In this document: piece after piece, positions 30,958 through 39,660 of the stretch
How positions within the stretch are numbered: the first letter of the stretch is position 1
Layout: the number at the start of each line of letters is the position of its first letter
Assembly (NCBI RefSeq): GCF_003202285.1
Contig: NZ_MASW01000001.1
Coordinates: 992,001-1,056,000, forward strand
DNA length: 64,000 bases
From: Prauserella muralis
GTDB lineage: Bacteria; Actinomycetota; Actinomycetes; Mycobacteriales; Pseudonocardiaceae
Direction: 5' to 3'
Notes under the pieces: generated by a model
Told to the model about the DNA's origin: nothing
The model's input: the letters and a program-made list of their open reading frames with translations, nothing else
The model's database searches: none
Translations under genes and position numbers: made by a program

Positions 30958-32800
30958 GCGCTCCCAGCGACTCCATGAGCAGAATGGCTCCCTGCGCGCT
31001 GCCCTCCGGCTTGCGGAGGGCACCACAGGACAGGCGCAGCTCGATGGTACGGCCGCGCCGGTTGACCGCCGTCAGCTGCAGTTCCGCGGTGTACTGCGGG
31101 TCGGCCAGCGTGCTGCCGACGATCGGCCTGACCTGCTCCATCGGCAGGCCGATGTCGAGGTTGAGCAGGTGCTGGCCCTCGGCCTCGTCGCGGCGGATGC
31201 CCCACAGGTCCTCGGCGCCCGCGTTCCACACCGTGACGTGCATGTCCTTGTCGACGACCACGACCCCGGCCTTCACCGAGGTGAGGATGGACTCCAGGAA
31301 GATGTTCAGCTCGTCGAGCTTCAGGGTACGCCCGCGCAGGGTTTCGTTGATGACCTGCAGCTCTTCGTTGGTGGACTGCAGCTCCTCGTTCATCGTCTCG
31401 AGCTCTTCGTTGGTGGACTGGAGTTCCTCGTTGGTCGTCTCGAGTTCCTCGTTGGTGGACTGGAGTTCCTCGTTGGTCGTCTCGAGTTCCTCGTTGGTCG
31501 ACTGCAGCTCGCCATAGGTCTGCTCCAGCTGCCGGTTGGCCTGCTCCAGCTCGTCCAGCAGGTTACGGGTGGCGGTGACATCGTGGAACACAATGGACAC
31601 CCCGAGCAGCCCGTTGTCGCTGCCGATCAGCGGGTTGACGTCGACCTCGAGCCACTTCGACTCGGTGGCGCGGTGCCGCCACTCGACGTCCTTGATCCGG
31701 ATCGCCCGCCGCTCCAGTCTGGCCTGGTCGATGAATCCCCGCAGCTCGAGCGGCCGGTAGGACAGTTCCAGGTCGCGCAGCAGGCGGCCGACCTCGCGGC
31801 TCGACACCCCCATGAGCTGCTCGGCCTGGTGGTTGACCAGGGCGACGACGTCGTCGGCCGTCACGACGACCTGCGCTACCGGGCCCGAGGCGAAGGCAAG
31901 GTCACGCAGCTCACCGAGGTCGGAGACGTCCCCGATCCGGTCGCCGCCGGGCTGGTCCGTCACGAGGCGGTTCAGCACGCTGCGCGCGGCCGCAGCCTTA
32001 CGGAACACGCGCAGCCTGAGGTCCACCGGGTCGAACAGCTTGCTGTGGTGGAGCAGCATCTCCGCCTGACCGAGAAACAGGACGCCCTGGGGTTTCAGGG
32101 CAAAATGGAACCGGTCGAGGATCTTGGCCTGGGTTTCCACGTTGAAGTACATCAGCGTGTTCCGGCAGACGAGCAGGTCGATCCGGGAGATCGGGGCGTC
32201 CTGGACCAGGTCGTTGCGCCCGAAGATCACCGACCGCCGCAGGTCCTTGCGGAAGAGGTACTTGTCGCCCTGCCGCTCGAAGTACTTCGTGACCAGGTCC
32301 GGCGGGAGCTCCTCCAGCGCGCTCGGATCGTAGGCGGCATGCCTGGCCTGGGTGAGCGCTTCGCCGTCCACGTCCGTGGCGTAGATCTTGACCCGCCGCC
32401 GGAACTCCTCCGGCCCGAGCGCCTCCGTCATCAGGATCGCGAGGCTGTAGGCCTCCTCGCCCGAGGCGCAGCCCGCACTCCACAGCCGCAGCGGTTCCTC
32501 CGCGGACCGCTCGGCCAGCAGCGCGGGCACCACCTTGTTGCCCAGGTAGTCCCACGCGTCGCGGTCCCGGAAGAACGTGGTCACGTTGATCAGGATCGTG
32601 TTGAACAGCGCGACGAACTCGTCGGCGTCGACCTGCAGCAGGTCGGCGTAGTCACCGAAGTCACCCACGCCCACCTGGTCCATGCGGCGGCGGACGCGGC
32701 GCATCAGGCTGGTGCGCTTGTATCCGGTGAAGTCGAAGCCGCGGGACTCCTTGAGATAGGCGAGGAGTGCCTCGAAGTTCTTGTCGCGGACGCCATTCAC
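30932..32800 (-). CDS. CheR-type methyltransferase with PAS domains and coiled coil
   Basis: 622 residues. The CheR N-terminal helical and SAM domains fill about 1-270 (NVTTFFRD, LRLWSAGCASGEEAYSLA, IDLLVCRNTLMYF). A first PAS-like domain at about 300-420, a long heptad coiled coil (about 430-485, built from ELQSTNEELETTN repeats) and a second PAS domain near 495-600 follow. Such proteins pair with CheB in chemosensory-like signalling outside flagellar motility. It is the last gene of a four-gene operon. No receptor or CheA is nearby, so the methylation target is unknown. Confidence 0.9.
   Translation of the reverse strand: MNGVRDKNFEALLAYLKESRGFDFTGYKRTSLMRRVRRRMDQVGVGDFGDYADLLQVDADEFVALFNTILINVTTFFRDRDAWDYLGNKVVPALLAERSAEEPLRLWSAGCASGEEAYSLAILMTEALGPEEFRRRVKIYATDVDGEALTQARHAAYDPSALEELPPDLVTKYFERQGDKYLFRKDLRRSVIFGRNDLVQDAPISRIDLLVCRNTLMYFNVETQAKILDRFHFALKPQGVLFLGQAEMLLHHSKLFDPVDLRLRVFRKAAAARSVLNRLVTDQPGGDRIGDVSDLGELRDLAFASGPVAQVVVTADDVVALVNHQAEQLMGVSSREVGRLLRDLELSYRPLELRGFIDQARLERRAIRIKDVEWRHRATESKWLEVDVNPLIGSDNGLLGVSIVFHDVTATRNLLDELEQANRQLEQTYGELQSTNEELETTNEELQSTNEELETTNEELQSTNEELETMNEELQSTNEELQVINETLRGRTLKLDELNIFLESILTSVKAGVVVVDKDMHVTVWNAGAEDLWGIRRDEAEGQHLLNLDIGLPMEQVRPIVGSTLADPQYTAELQLTAVNRRGRTIELRLSCGALRKPEGSAQGAILLMESLGALNQPETGD
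31345..31510. repeat. Coding repeat for the CheR-PAS coiled coil
   Basis: Near-identical units of 42 bases (14 codons, ELQSTNEELETTNE) are repeated about four times within the CheR-PAS gene. The DNA similarity is high, which permits slippage or recombination to change coiled-coil length. Confidence 0.85.
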
Positions 32801-32810
32801 TCCCGGCAGG

Positions 32811-33578
32811 CTACCGGCCCCGCACGCCGACGGCAGGCGACGGCCGGTGCAGCGTCGCCCAGACGATCTTGCCTCCGGAGGGTGACGGCGTGCTGCCCCA
32901 CGTCGTGGCGAGGCGGCTGACGAGCTGGAGCCCGGAGACCGACCGCGGCCCGGTGGGCTGCTCCCGCAGCATTGCGGGAGCCGAGCTGCCGTCGGCGATG
33001 GCGACGGTCAGCACTCCCCGGCGCAGCTCGAGGCGGATCTCGATGTCGGTTCCCGCGTGCACACAGGCGTTCTCCGCCAGCTCGGTGGCGATGACCACGG
33101 CGTCGTCGACCAGCGTGGCCACCTGCCATTGCTCGAGTACCTCGGTGACGAATCGTCGCGCCACGATTCCCGGCCGGTGTCTCGGCAGCGAGCGCACGGT
33201 GCGCAACCGGGGCGGCGGACTGCCCGCGGCGGCCACGGCAGAGCCGAGGTCGGGGTGGCAGCCGACGAACCTGCCGACCGCCGTGCTCCGCAGCCAGGCG
33301 AGGCGGGCGTCGTCGTGGGCCACCAGCAGAACGGGCACCGCGGGCCATTCCGCGGCGGTGCTCACCTGGGCACTGGTGAACACCGTCAGCGCGGACGTGG
33401 TGGCGATGGCGAGGTGCTCGATGTCGACGATGACGGCCGCCGGTGTGTCCGCCGCGCATTTGAGCAGCGTGTCTCGCAAGGAGCGGTAGGTGAGCGCGTT
33501 CAGCTCACCGGTGGGCCGGACGACGAGGCACCCGTCATGCGGAGCGATCTCCACCGTGAGCTCCTTGTACGACACCAC
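32811..33578 (-). CDS. STAS domain fused to an RsbW-like ATPase domain
   Basis: 255 residues from GTG 33578 with GGAGGA upstream. Residues about 1-105 form a STAS-like domain (GCLVVRPTGELNALTYRSLRDTL). Residues about 130-250 form a GHKL ATPase domain of the anti-sigma type (VIATELAENACVHAG as the N box, then VAIADGS and GLQLVSRLA). The mix suggests a partner-switching protein. It begins three bases after the CheB stop and is clearly co-transcribed with cheB and cheR. Confidence 0.82.
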   Translation of the reverse strand: MVSYKELTVEIAPHDGCLVVRPTGELNALTYRSLRDTLLKCAADTPAAVIVDIEHLAIATTSALTVFTSAQVSTAAEWPAVPVLLVAHDDARLAWLRSTAVGRFVGCHPDLGSAVAAAGSPPPRLRTVRSLPRHRPGIVARRFVTEVLEQWQVATLVDDAVVIATELAENACVHAGTDIEIRLELRRGVLTVAIADGSSAPAMLREQPTGPRSVSGLQLVSRLATTWGSTPSPSGGKIVWATLHRPSPAVGVRGR

Positions 33579-33580
33579 CG

Positions 33581-34597
33581 TCAATCCTCCACCGTCACCT
33601 CGGTGTAGACGGCCAGCAGGTGAGCGCGGAGCGCGTCGGCAGCCTCGTCCGCCTCGGCCGCGCGCCTCGCGTGCCGCTCGGCGAGCGTTCCTCTGGCCGG
33701 CAGGTCGCGTGCCAGCTTGCGGGCCAGGTGGGCCTTCTCCTCCAGTGTTCGCACCGCGGTCGCCAGCGCGTGCTGCAGGTTGGTGCCCTGGGCCTGGAGC
33801 AACGCCTGGCCGGTCCAGGCATGTCCCACGCGGCACCGGAATCGCTCTTCGGCGACCTCGGCGAGCGATCCGCCGCAGTCAGGGCACAGGTAGCCGGAGG
33901 GACCGCCCAGCCGCGACTGATCCTGCTCGGAAAGCCGGTCGAAGCCGCGGGCGATCTCGTTCTCGAGGAGCAGAGCGGGATCGGGCTGGTTCACGGCAAC
34001 GTCACTGACCTTTCTGGTGGCCACTTCGCCCAGGAGCGCGCCGATCCCGGCGGCGGGCAGCACGTGGTCCACGTCGACGCGGGCGAGCGCGTTGTCCGGC
34101 ATCCCGCGGTACAGGGCCTCGTCGGGGTCCTGCACGACGGTCACGCCGCCGCGGTCGGCGATGGCGGCCAGGCCGCCCACGCCATCGTCGAGCGTCCCGG
34201 ACAGGATCACGCCGACGGCCCGGGTACCCGCGTCGAGCGCTGCGGAACGGAACAGCGCGTTGATCGCAGGGCGGTGGCCGTTCTCGGCCGGCCCGATCGC
34301 CAGCAGCGTCCGGCTGCCCCCGACGAGCAGGTGATGGTCGGGCGGGGCCACGGTGACCATTCCGGGCTTCAGCGGCACGTCGTGTTCGGCCGGCCTCGCG
34401 GGCAGCGGCCCGGCGCGGTCGAGGATGGTGGCGAGAGCGCTGGTGCCCCCGGAGGGCAGGTGGAGCACGACGAGCACTGCCATCGGCAGGTCGCGCGGAA
34501 ATGCGCCGACGAGGTCCCGCAAGGCCTCCACGCCTCCCGCGGACGCCCCCATGACCACCAGGTCCCGGTGGGGCACCGGTGGGTCAGGCATCGCCAT
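33581..34597 (-). CDS. cheB: CheB-type methylesterase
   Basis: 338 residues. The methylesterase domain has the catalytic serine in MGASAGG (Ser19), histidine in VLHLPSGG, and aspartate in LSGTLDDG. There is no N-terminal receiver domain, so activity is not under phospho-control through the same chain. The C-terminal third carries CPDCGG...RCRVGH, a possible metal-binding knuckle, and a helical tail. It would remove methyl groups added by the CheR-type protein of the same operon. Confidence 0.9.
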   Translation of the reverse strand: MAMPDPPVPHRDLVVMGASAGGVEALRDLVGAFPRDLPMAVLVVLHLPSGGTSALATILDRAGPLPARPAEHDVPLKPGMVTVAPPDHHLLVGGSRTLLAIGPAENGHRPAINALFRSAALDAGTRAVGVILSGTLDDGVGGLAAIADRGGVTVVQDPDEALYRGMPDNALARVDVDHVLPAAGIGALLGEVATRKVSDVAVNQPDPALLLENEIARGFDRLSEQDQSRLGGPSGYLCPDCGGSLAEVAEERFRCRVGHAWTGQALLQAQGTNLQHALATAVRTLEEKAHLARKLARDLPARGTLAERHARRAAEADEAADALRAHLLAVYTEVTVED

Positions 34598-34671
34598 CGT
34601 CTCTTCACCCCGACCGCGTCACGTCGCGCCGACCGATGTCGCCACGCTCCGAGTACCCGGCCGCACGGTGC

Positions 34672-35061
34672 TCAACCGGCCGTGTCCGTCGGCGACGGCA
34701 CCACGGCTTCGGTGACGTCCCGGTACACCGGCAGCGCCGTGGTCAGGCCACAGAGATCGACAATGCGCCGGACGACCCGCCGCCTGCCGGCCACCAGTCT
34801 CAGCTCGGTCCCATGATCGAGCCCGGCCCGGCTGGCATCCAGCAGGGCACTGAGCCCGGCCGCGCCGAGGAAGCCGACGGCGGACAGATCGACGATCAGG
34901 AGCGCAGGCTTGCGTGCGAGCTGGGTCTCCAGCGCGGCCGAGAGCTGGTCGACGGTCTGCAGGTCGACCTCGCCGTCCAGCACGACCACGACGCAGCCGG
35001 GATGCCGACCGTCGACGCGGACGTGCAACTGCAGGTGCGGGTGCGAAGGTGCGGGAGCCAC
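34672..35061 (-). CDS. STAS-domain anti-sigma factor antagonist
   Basis: 129 residues from GTG 35061 with GGGGGA upstream. The STAS fold is clear: VVVVLDGEVDLQTVDQLSAAL, then LLIVDLSAVGFLGAAGLSALL, where the serine in the SAVGFLG region takes the usual phosphorylatable position. It heads the cheB/cheR operon and suggests that the system includes a partner switch acting on an anti-sigma factor, possibly the RsbW-like domain two genes downstream. Confidence 0.86.
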   Translation of the reverse strand: MAPAPSHPHLQLHVRVDGRHPGCVVVVLDGEVDLQTVDQLSAALETQLARKPALLIVDLSAVGFLGAAGLSALLDASRAGLDHGTELRLVAGRRRVVRRIVDLCGLTTALPVYRDVTEAVVPSPTDTAG

Positions 35062-35183
35062 GCGATTCCCCCGGCGAACGTGTGACACAGGACGCGGCTG
35101 CCTGCTCAACCGTGTGCACATCGTATCGCTGGCGACTGCAAGATGCACGCTGGCCACGTGGTACGCATGCCTGTCGGCCCACC

Positions 35184-35966
35184 TCAGCCGAACACGCTCG
35201 TCGTCCAGGCGTTCTCGTCCGGGCCGAGGAGATCGAGGCGGTCCAGCAGGCCTTCCGGCCCGCCAAGCCGATCCAGCCCCGCCGCCGTCGGCCGGTCCAC
35301 ACTGACCCACGCCTCGAGTCCGTTTGCCGTCGTACGGGCCGACTGGACGACACCGAGCCCCAACCCGAACCCGTCCGGGCGGGTGCCCTCGGGAAACACG
35401 TCGATGGTCACGGTGGCACCGTTGACCGTGAAGCGCAGTTGCAGCTCCCAGGCGCCGGCGCTCTGCGCCGGCGGCCGGGACAGTTCGACGTCGGCAAGCA
35501 GGTAGTTCTCCGGCAGGTCGCGGATGCGCACGGGCAACGGCACCGGCCGCTCGACGGCGGCCACGTTGTCGGCCACGCGGAGCAGCACGGCCTGAGGATC
35601 GGCGACGTCCAGATAGTAGGCGTTCAACTCGGCCCACTTCCCGTCCGGAAACCGCCACCGCAGGTAGGCGTCGCCGCCGTTGAGGGGGTCGCGCGGGTCG
35701 CGCGTCAGCCAGTAGCCCTGCTTGTCGCCGACCCGCACGCCGAGCCGGTGCGGCTCGATGTGGCCGAACAGCTGACGTTGCCGCCCGTTGAGGCCGGGTT
35801 CGGCGTCGTGCACGGTGAGCCACATCGTCGGCGGAAGCTCGCCAGGACCCCTGGCCAGTGCCCCGTCTCCGTACGAGCCGACCTGGTAGCTGACACCGGT
35901 GAACTGTTCGGGCAGCCAGCCGAAGGTGGCGTAGGCGATCAGCGGATCAGACGTCGCGGCGCACAT
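35184..35966 (-). CDS. Conserved hypothetical protein (260 aa)
   Basis: ATG 35966 has GGGGAGGA seven bases upstream. The protein has no signal peptide or membrane segment and is mostly beta-rich, with many Trp and Tyr residues (YWLTRDPRDPLNGGDAYLRWRFPDGKW). Two similar halves are not obvious. I do not recognise a family. It is divergent from the DUF2020 lipoprotein by 83 bases and lies upstream of the STAS gene on the same strand with a 122-base gap, so operon membership is uncertain. Confidence 0.7.
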   Translation of the reverse strand: MCAATSDPLIAYATFGWLPEQFTGVSYQVGSYGDGALARGPGELPPTMWLTVHDAEPGLNGRQRQLFGHIEPHRLGVRVGDKQGYWLTRDPRDPLNGGDAYLRWRFPDGKWAELNAYYLDVADPQAVLLRVADNVAAVERPVPLPVRIRDLPENYLLADVELSRPPAQSAGAWELQLRFTVNGATVTIDVFPEGTRPDGFGLGLGVVQSARTTANGLEAWVSVDRPTAAGLDRLGGPEGLLDRLDLLGPDENAWTTSVFG

Positions 35967-36049
35967 GGGCTCGTCCTCCCCAGTCGGCAGAGGGAGACAG
36001 TACCTCCCGCGACGGGAGTACGGGGCCGTTCTGCTTCACTGTCCGACCT

Positions 36050-36583
36050 ATGCGACGACTCGTTGTTCTGGGCGCGGCGGCCGCCGCGCTGCTCGCCGGT
36101 TGCTCGACAGGGACGCAGACCCCCGGACCTGCCCCCTCCACCGCCTCGTCGGGTCAGGCCCCGTCCTCGGCGGTACTCCCGCCGGATCCGAAGCCGGCAG
36201 CGGCGGGTCCGTGCCCGTACCTGGACACCGACTTCGTCGCGCGAGCCAACGGCCAGCACGTCGGTGAGGTCCGGCTCTCCGCGGACGAGCCGCATCCGGC
36301 CTGCTTCTTCTACCGGCCGGACGGCGACGTCCAGCTCACCGTGCGGGTCTACGTCGGCGACCCCGAGGTGGCGACCGGACTCGTCGACAAGGCCGCCCCC
36401 GTCGACACGTCGAACCCGACCGAGCAGCCCGCGGGGTGGACAGGCGGTTACGAGTCGACCGGCGACGGTGCTGTGTACGCGGTGGCCAAAGAGGGCAAAG
36501 CGGTCATCGTGACCACCAACCAGCAACAGAGCGTGAAGGCGCGCACCGTGGCCACGCAGGCGATCTCCGGGCTCGGGATCTGA
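36050..36583 (+). CDS. Lipoprotein, DUF2020-like
   Basis: 177 residues. The signal peptide ends in LLAGC, with Cys18 as the lipidation site, followed by a Pro/Ser/Thr-rich linker. The folded part (about 55-175) contains PCPYLDTDFV and a matching later cysteine (HPACFFY), and ends in ARTVATQAISGL. It resembles the DUF2020 family of actinobacterial lipoproteins located near the origin. It is probably anchored on the outer face of the membrane. Function unknown. Confidence 0.8.
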   Translation: MRRLVVLGAAAAALLAGCSTGTQTPGPAPSTASSGQAPSSAVLPPDPKPAAAGPCPYLDTDFVARANGQHVGEVRLSADEPHPACFFYRPDGDVQLTVRVYVGDPEVATGLVDKAAPVDTSNPTEQPAGWTGGYESTGDGAVYAVAKEGKAVIVTTNQQQSVKARTVATQAISGLGI

Positions 36584-36769
36584 GCGTGACCGTCGGATAC
36601 CACTGCGTGCAGGCCAAGTTGATCTTGTACTAGTCTGACGCGCACACCGCAGGCATCGAGGAACCGGCGCCTCTTCCGGTGTCCCTCAATCGGGGCTACG
36701 GGAGCGGCGAACGACCCTCCTGCAAACCCCCGCAATCGTTGATCTCGAAGTGACGAAGGATAGGAATCC

Positions 36770-37216
36770 GTGGCTGACACCCTCAAGGAATCGCTGCTCG
36801 ACTCCAGCCGCCGCCCGACGGTCGTGACCGACCTGCAGAACCTGATCGACGAGGAGGTCGCGGGCAAGGGCGGCGTCTCGGGCACCGTCATCAAGACCGG
36901 CTACGGCGCCGTGAAGAAGATCAAGCCGGGCATCATCGGCTCCGCCGTCGACAGCCTGCTCGACGACTTCGTCGCGCAGCTCGAGCCGATCTTCGCCGAC
37001 TTCAAGGCGAACGGCGGCGGCAGCTTCGCCTCCTACCTGCCCACCCGTGGCGACGAGGCCGCCGACGCGCTGCTGTCGGTCACCGACGCCCGCGCGGAGA
37101 AGAGCAGCCGCGACAGCATCAAGAAGGTCTACAACAAGCTCCGCCCGAAGGGTAAGGAGAACGTCGTCGAGGCCCTGCCGCGGCTCGGTGCGCTGATCGA
37201 CAAGCACACCGCCTGA
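36770..37216 (+). CDS. DUF6918-like protein
   Basis: 148 residues from GTG 36770 with AAGGA upstream. It opens with TLKESLLDSSRRPTVVTDLQ and is helical throughout, with no membrane segment. The sequence matches a conserved actinobacterial family of about 150 residues (DUF6918, from memory). The 186-base leader upstream may hold its promoter. A bidirectional hairpin follows the gene. Confidence 0.72.
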   Translation: MADTLKESLLDSSRRPTVVTDLQNLIDEEVAGKGGVSGTVIKTGYGAVKKIKPGIIGSAVDSLLDDFVAQLEPIFADFKANGGGSFASYLPTRGDEAADALLSVTDARAEKSSRDSIKKVYNKLRPKGKENVVEALPRLGALIDKHTA

Positions 37217-37234
37217 TCCGGCACCGGATCCACA

Positions 37235-37275
37235 CGAGGCCACCCCGCCGCGTCCAGCGCGGCCGGGTGGCCTCG
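37235..37275. terminator. Bidirectional hairpin between convergent genes
   Basis: CGAGGCCACCC (37235-37245) pairs with GGGTGGCCTCG (37265-37275), with an inner CGCG/CGCG pairing shortening the loop. It lies between the DUF6918-like gene and the convergent basic membrane protein gene and can serve both. Confidence 0.72.
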
Positions 37276-37292
37276 GTCGTTGCGGTGCCCGG

Positions 37293-38087
37293 TCAGCTCT
37301 TCTTCTGCTGGCCGCTCCTGGCCTGCTGCTGCCCGTTGCTCTGAGCCTTCTGCGTCTTCGCGGCCGACTGCCCGGACTGTCCCGACGGCGCGGGCTTCGA
37401 CTCGGTCTTCGGCTCCGCCTTGTCGGCAGCGCTCGGCGCGGGCTTGTTCTGCGTGGCCTCCGCCAGCTTCGGAGCGTCCGTGCTGCGCGGGGGAGCGGGC
37501 GCCACCGGCGGCTCCTGCTTCGAACGCAGCGCGTAGGCGACGGCGGCGGCCAGCGCACCGAGCGCCAGCAACCACGGCAGCTTCCTGCGCTTGCGCTTCT
37601 CGCCCTTCGCGGCCACCTGAGCCTCGGCCATCGCGGCGCGGAACTCCTTCTTGGCCTGCTTGAAGTCGCGCTTGGCCCTGCGCTTGGACTGGCCCGCCGA
37701 CTTCGCGGCCTTGATGGCCGCCTTCTTGGCCTTGCGGCCGGGGGCGCGCAGCTCCTCCCGGCGCTCGGCGGCCACCTTGCGCGCGTGCGCGGCGTTCTTG
37801 GCGACGTCCTTGCGGGTCCGCTTCGCCTGGGCGGCCAGCTTCTTGCGGGTACGGCGAGAGGTCTTCGAGAACTCCTTGCGCGCGGCCTCGGTCCCCTCGG
37901 CCAACCTGTGCTCGGCGACCTGGGCGGCGTGCGCCGCCACGTCGGCGCCTGCCTTGCCGGCCTCCCGTGCCCGTTGTCGCAGGTTGCGCGTGCCGTTCCG
38001 CACCGACTCACCCGCCGTGTCCGCGGTTCGAGCCATCGCCTTCACCTCGTCAATCGTTGGATTTTCCGTCTTGCGCTCGTTACCCAT
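37293..38087 (-). CDS. Lys/Arg/Ala-rich basic protein with one membrane segment
   Basis: 264 residues. Residues about 30-170 are strongly basic and alanine-rich, resembling histone H1-like low-complexity helices. A single hydrophobic segment (LPWLLALGALAAAVAYAL) follows near 175. The C-terminal 75 residues are a Pro/Ala/Lys/Gln-rich linker. ATG 38087 has AAGGGG upstream. It may bind DNA or polyanions at the membrane. This is inference from composition; no named family is recognised. Confidence 0.72.
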   Translation of the reverse strand: MGNERKTENPTIDEVKAMARTADTAGESVRNGTRNLRQRAREAGKAGADVAAHAAQVAEHRLAEGTEAARKEFSKTSRRTRKKLAAQAKRTRKDVAKNAAHARKVAAERREELRAPGRKAKKAAIKAAKSAGQSKRRAKRDFKQAKKEFRAAMAEAQVAAKGEKRKRRKLPWLLALGALAAAVAYALRSKQEPPVAPAPPRSTDAPKLAEATQNKPAPSAADKAEPKTESKPAPSGQSGQSAAKTQKAQSNGQQQARSGQQKKS

Positions 38088-38125
38088 CCTGCCCCTTTCA
38101 GGGCGATCTCGCCGCAGATGGCACG

Positions 38126-38683
38126 ATGAATCGCGTGACTGAGAGCAACGGATCCCTCGGTGGAGCGAAGTTGAACGCCACGCTGCACACCAACCGAGGC
38201 GACATTCACCTCAACCTTTTCCCTGATCACGCCCCCAAAACGGTCGCGAACTTCGTCGGCCTGGCGGAAGGCAGCAAGGAATACACCCAGCCTAACGCCC
38301 GCGGCGAGCGGTCCGGCCCGTTCTACGACGGGTCGATCTTCCACCGCGTCATCGACGGGTTCATGATCCAGGGTGGCGACCCGACCGGCACCGGTCGCGG
38401 CGGGCCCGGCTACCAGTTCGACGACGAGTTCCACCCGGAACTGCAGTTCAACAAGCCGTACCTGCTCGCGATGGCCAACGCGGGTCCGGGCACCAACGGC
38501 TCGCAGTTCTTCATCACGGTCGGACCCACCACGCACCTGAACTTCAAGCACACCATCTTCGGTGAGGTGGCTGACCAGGAGTCGCGCAACGTCGTCGACA
38601 CGATCGCGCGCACGGCCACCGGGCCTGCCGACAAGCCGCTCGAGGACGTCGTCATCGAGCAGGTGAGCATCGAGCGCGGCTGA
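38126..38683 (+). CDS. ppiA: Cyclophilin-type peptidyl-prolyl isomerase
   Basis: 185 residues. The cyclophilin core is complete: FHRVIDGFMIQGGDPTGTG with the catalytic arginine, FDDEFHPEL, MANAGPGTNGSQFFIT, and LNFKHTIFGEV. No signal peptide is present, so it is cytoplasmic. GTG 38135 is an alternative start. In mycobacteria the orthologous gene lies in the same order before a rhomboid and crgA, which supports the symbol. Confidence 0.95.
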   Translation: MNRVTESNGSLGGAKLNATLHTNRGDIHLNLFPDHAPKTVANFVGLAEGSKEYTQPNARGERSGPFYDGSIFHRVIDGFMIQGGDPTGTGRGGPGYQFDDEFHPELQFNKPYLLAMANAGPGTNGSQFFITVGPTTHLNFKHTIFGEVADQESRNVVDTIARTATGPADKPLEDVVIEQVSIERG

Positions 38684-38715
38684 CCGGGGCGGGAAACGGG
38701 TAGGTTGGAAGCATC

Positions 38716-39660
38716 GTGAGCCAGCCGCCTTACCCGCCGCAGTCCGGGCAGCCCTACCAGCAGGAAGCGCTGCCCGGATGCTGGTGGCATCCGAACCGGC
38801 AGACCGGTCTGCGCTGCGTCCGGTGCGACCGGCCTGCCTGCCCGGACTGCCTGCGCGAAGCGTCCGTGGGCTACCAGTGCGTCGACTGTGTGCAGGCCGG
38901 ACGGCAGCAGCAGCGCGTACAGGCCGTCCAGTACCGCAGGGCAGGCTACGGCGCGCGGACGGTCGCAGGCGCGCGCCTGTCGCAGCGCGCCGTGGTGACA
39001 CCCGCGCTCATCGCGGTCAACGTCCTGGTCTACGTCGTCACGGCCGTGCAGGCCCGCAGCCCGATGAACAACGACAGCTCGCAGCTGTTCGCCGACGGGG
39101 TGCTGTGGCCCGCGGGCATCGTGGTGCGCGACGAGTGGTGGCGGCTGGTCACGTCCGGCTTCCTGCACTACGGCCTGATCCACATCGGCATGAACATGCT
39201 CGCGCTGTGGATCCTCGGCCGGGACCTGGAGATCCTGCTCGGCAAGGTGCGCTTTCTCGCCGTGTACGCCGTGTCCCTGCTCGGCGGGGCGGCGGCCGTG
39301 TTCGTCTTCGAGGACATCCGAACGGGCACGGCGGGCGCGTCCGGCGCCATCTACGGGCTGATGGGCGCGCTGCTGGTGGCCGTCCTGCGCCTGCGGCTCA
39401 ACCCGGGCGCGGCCATCGGCATCATCGTGCTCAACCTCATTCTCAGTGTGTCCATCCCGGGGATCTCGCTGCTCGGTCACCTCGGTGGTCTCGTCGTGGG
39501 CGCACTGGCGATGGCCGCGATGGTCTACGCGCCGGAGAAGCAGCGGGTGGTCTACCAGGCGGGCACCGTGCTGGTGCTGACCGCCGCGCTCGCAGGGCTC
39601 GTGGTGTACCGCGACGCGCAGTTGGCGGCCCAGCTGTGCGGAACCGGCCTCTGCGCCTAA
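38716..39660 (+). CDS. Rhomboid family intramembrane serine protease
   Basis: 314 residues. A cytoplasmic N-terminal zinc-knuckle-like region (CWWHPNRQTGLRCVRCDRPACPDC) precedes six or seven membrane helices. The catalytic serine is in GASGAIYG and the catalytic histidine in GHLGGLVVG, with the HIGMNMLALW segment typical of rhomboids. It would cleave membrane proteins within the bilayer. GTG 38716 follows the cyclophilin gene closely, and its stop overlaps the convergent PH-domain gene by four bases. Confidence 0.94.
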   Translation: MSQPPYPPQSGQPYQQEALPGCWWHPNRQTGLRCVRCDRPACPDCLREASVGYQCVDCVQAGRQQQRVQAVQYRRAGYGARTVAGARLSQRAVVTPALIAVNVLVYVVTAVQARSPMNNDSSQLFADGVLWPAGIVVRDEWWRLVTSGFLHYGLIHIGMNMLALWILGRDLEILLGKVRFLAVYAVSLLGGAAAVFVFEDIRTGTAGASGAIYGLMGALLVAVLRLRLNPGAAIGIIVLNLILSVSIPGISLLGHLGGLVVGALAMAAMVYAPEKQRVVYQAGTVLVLTAALAGLVVYRDAQLAAQLCGTGLCA

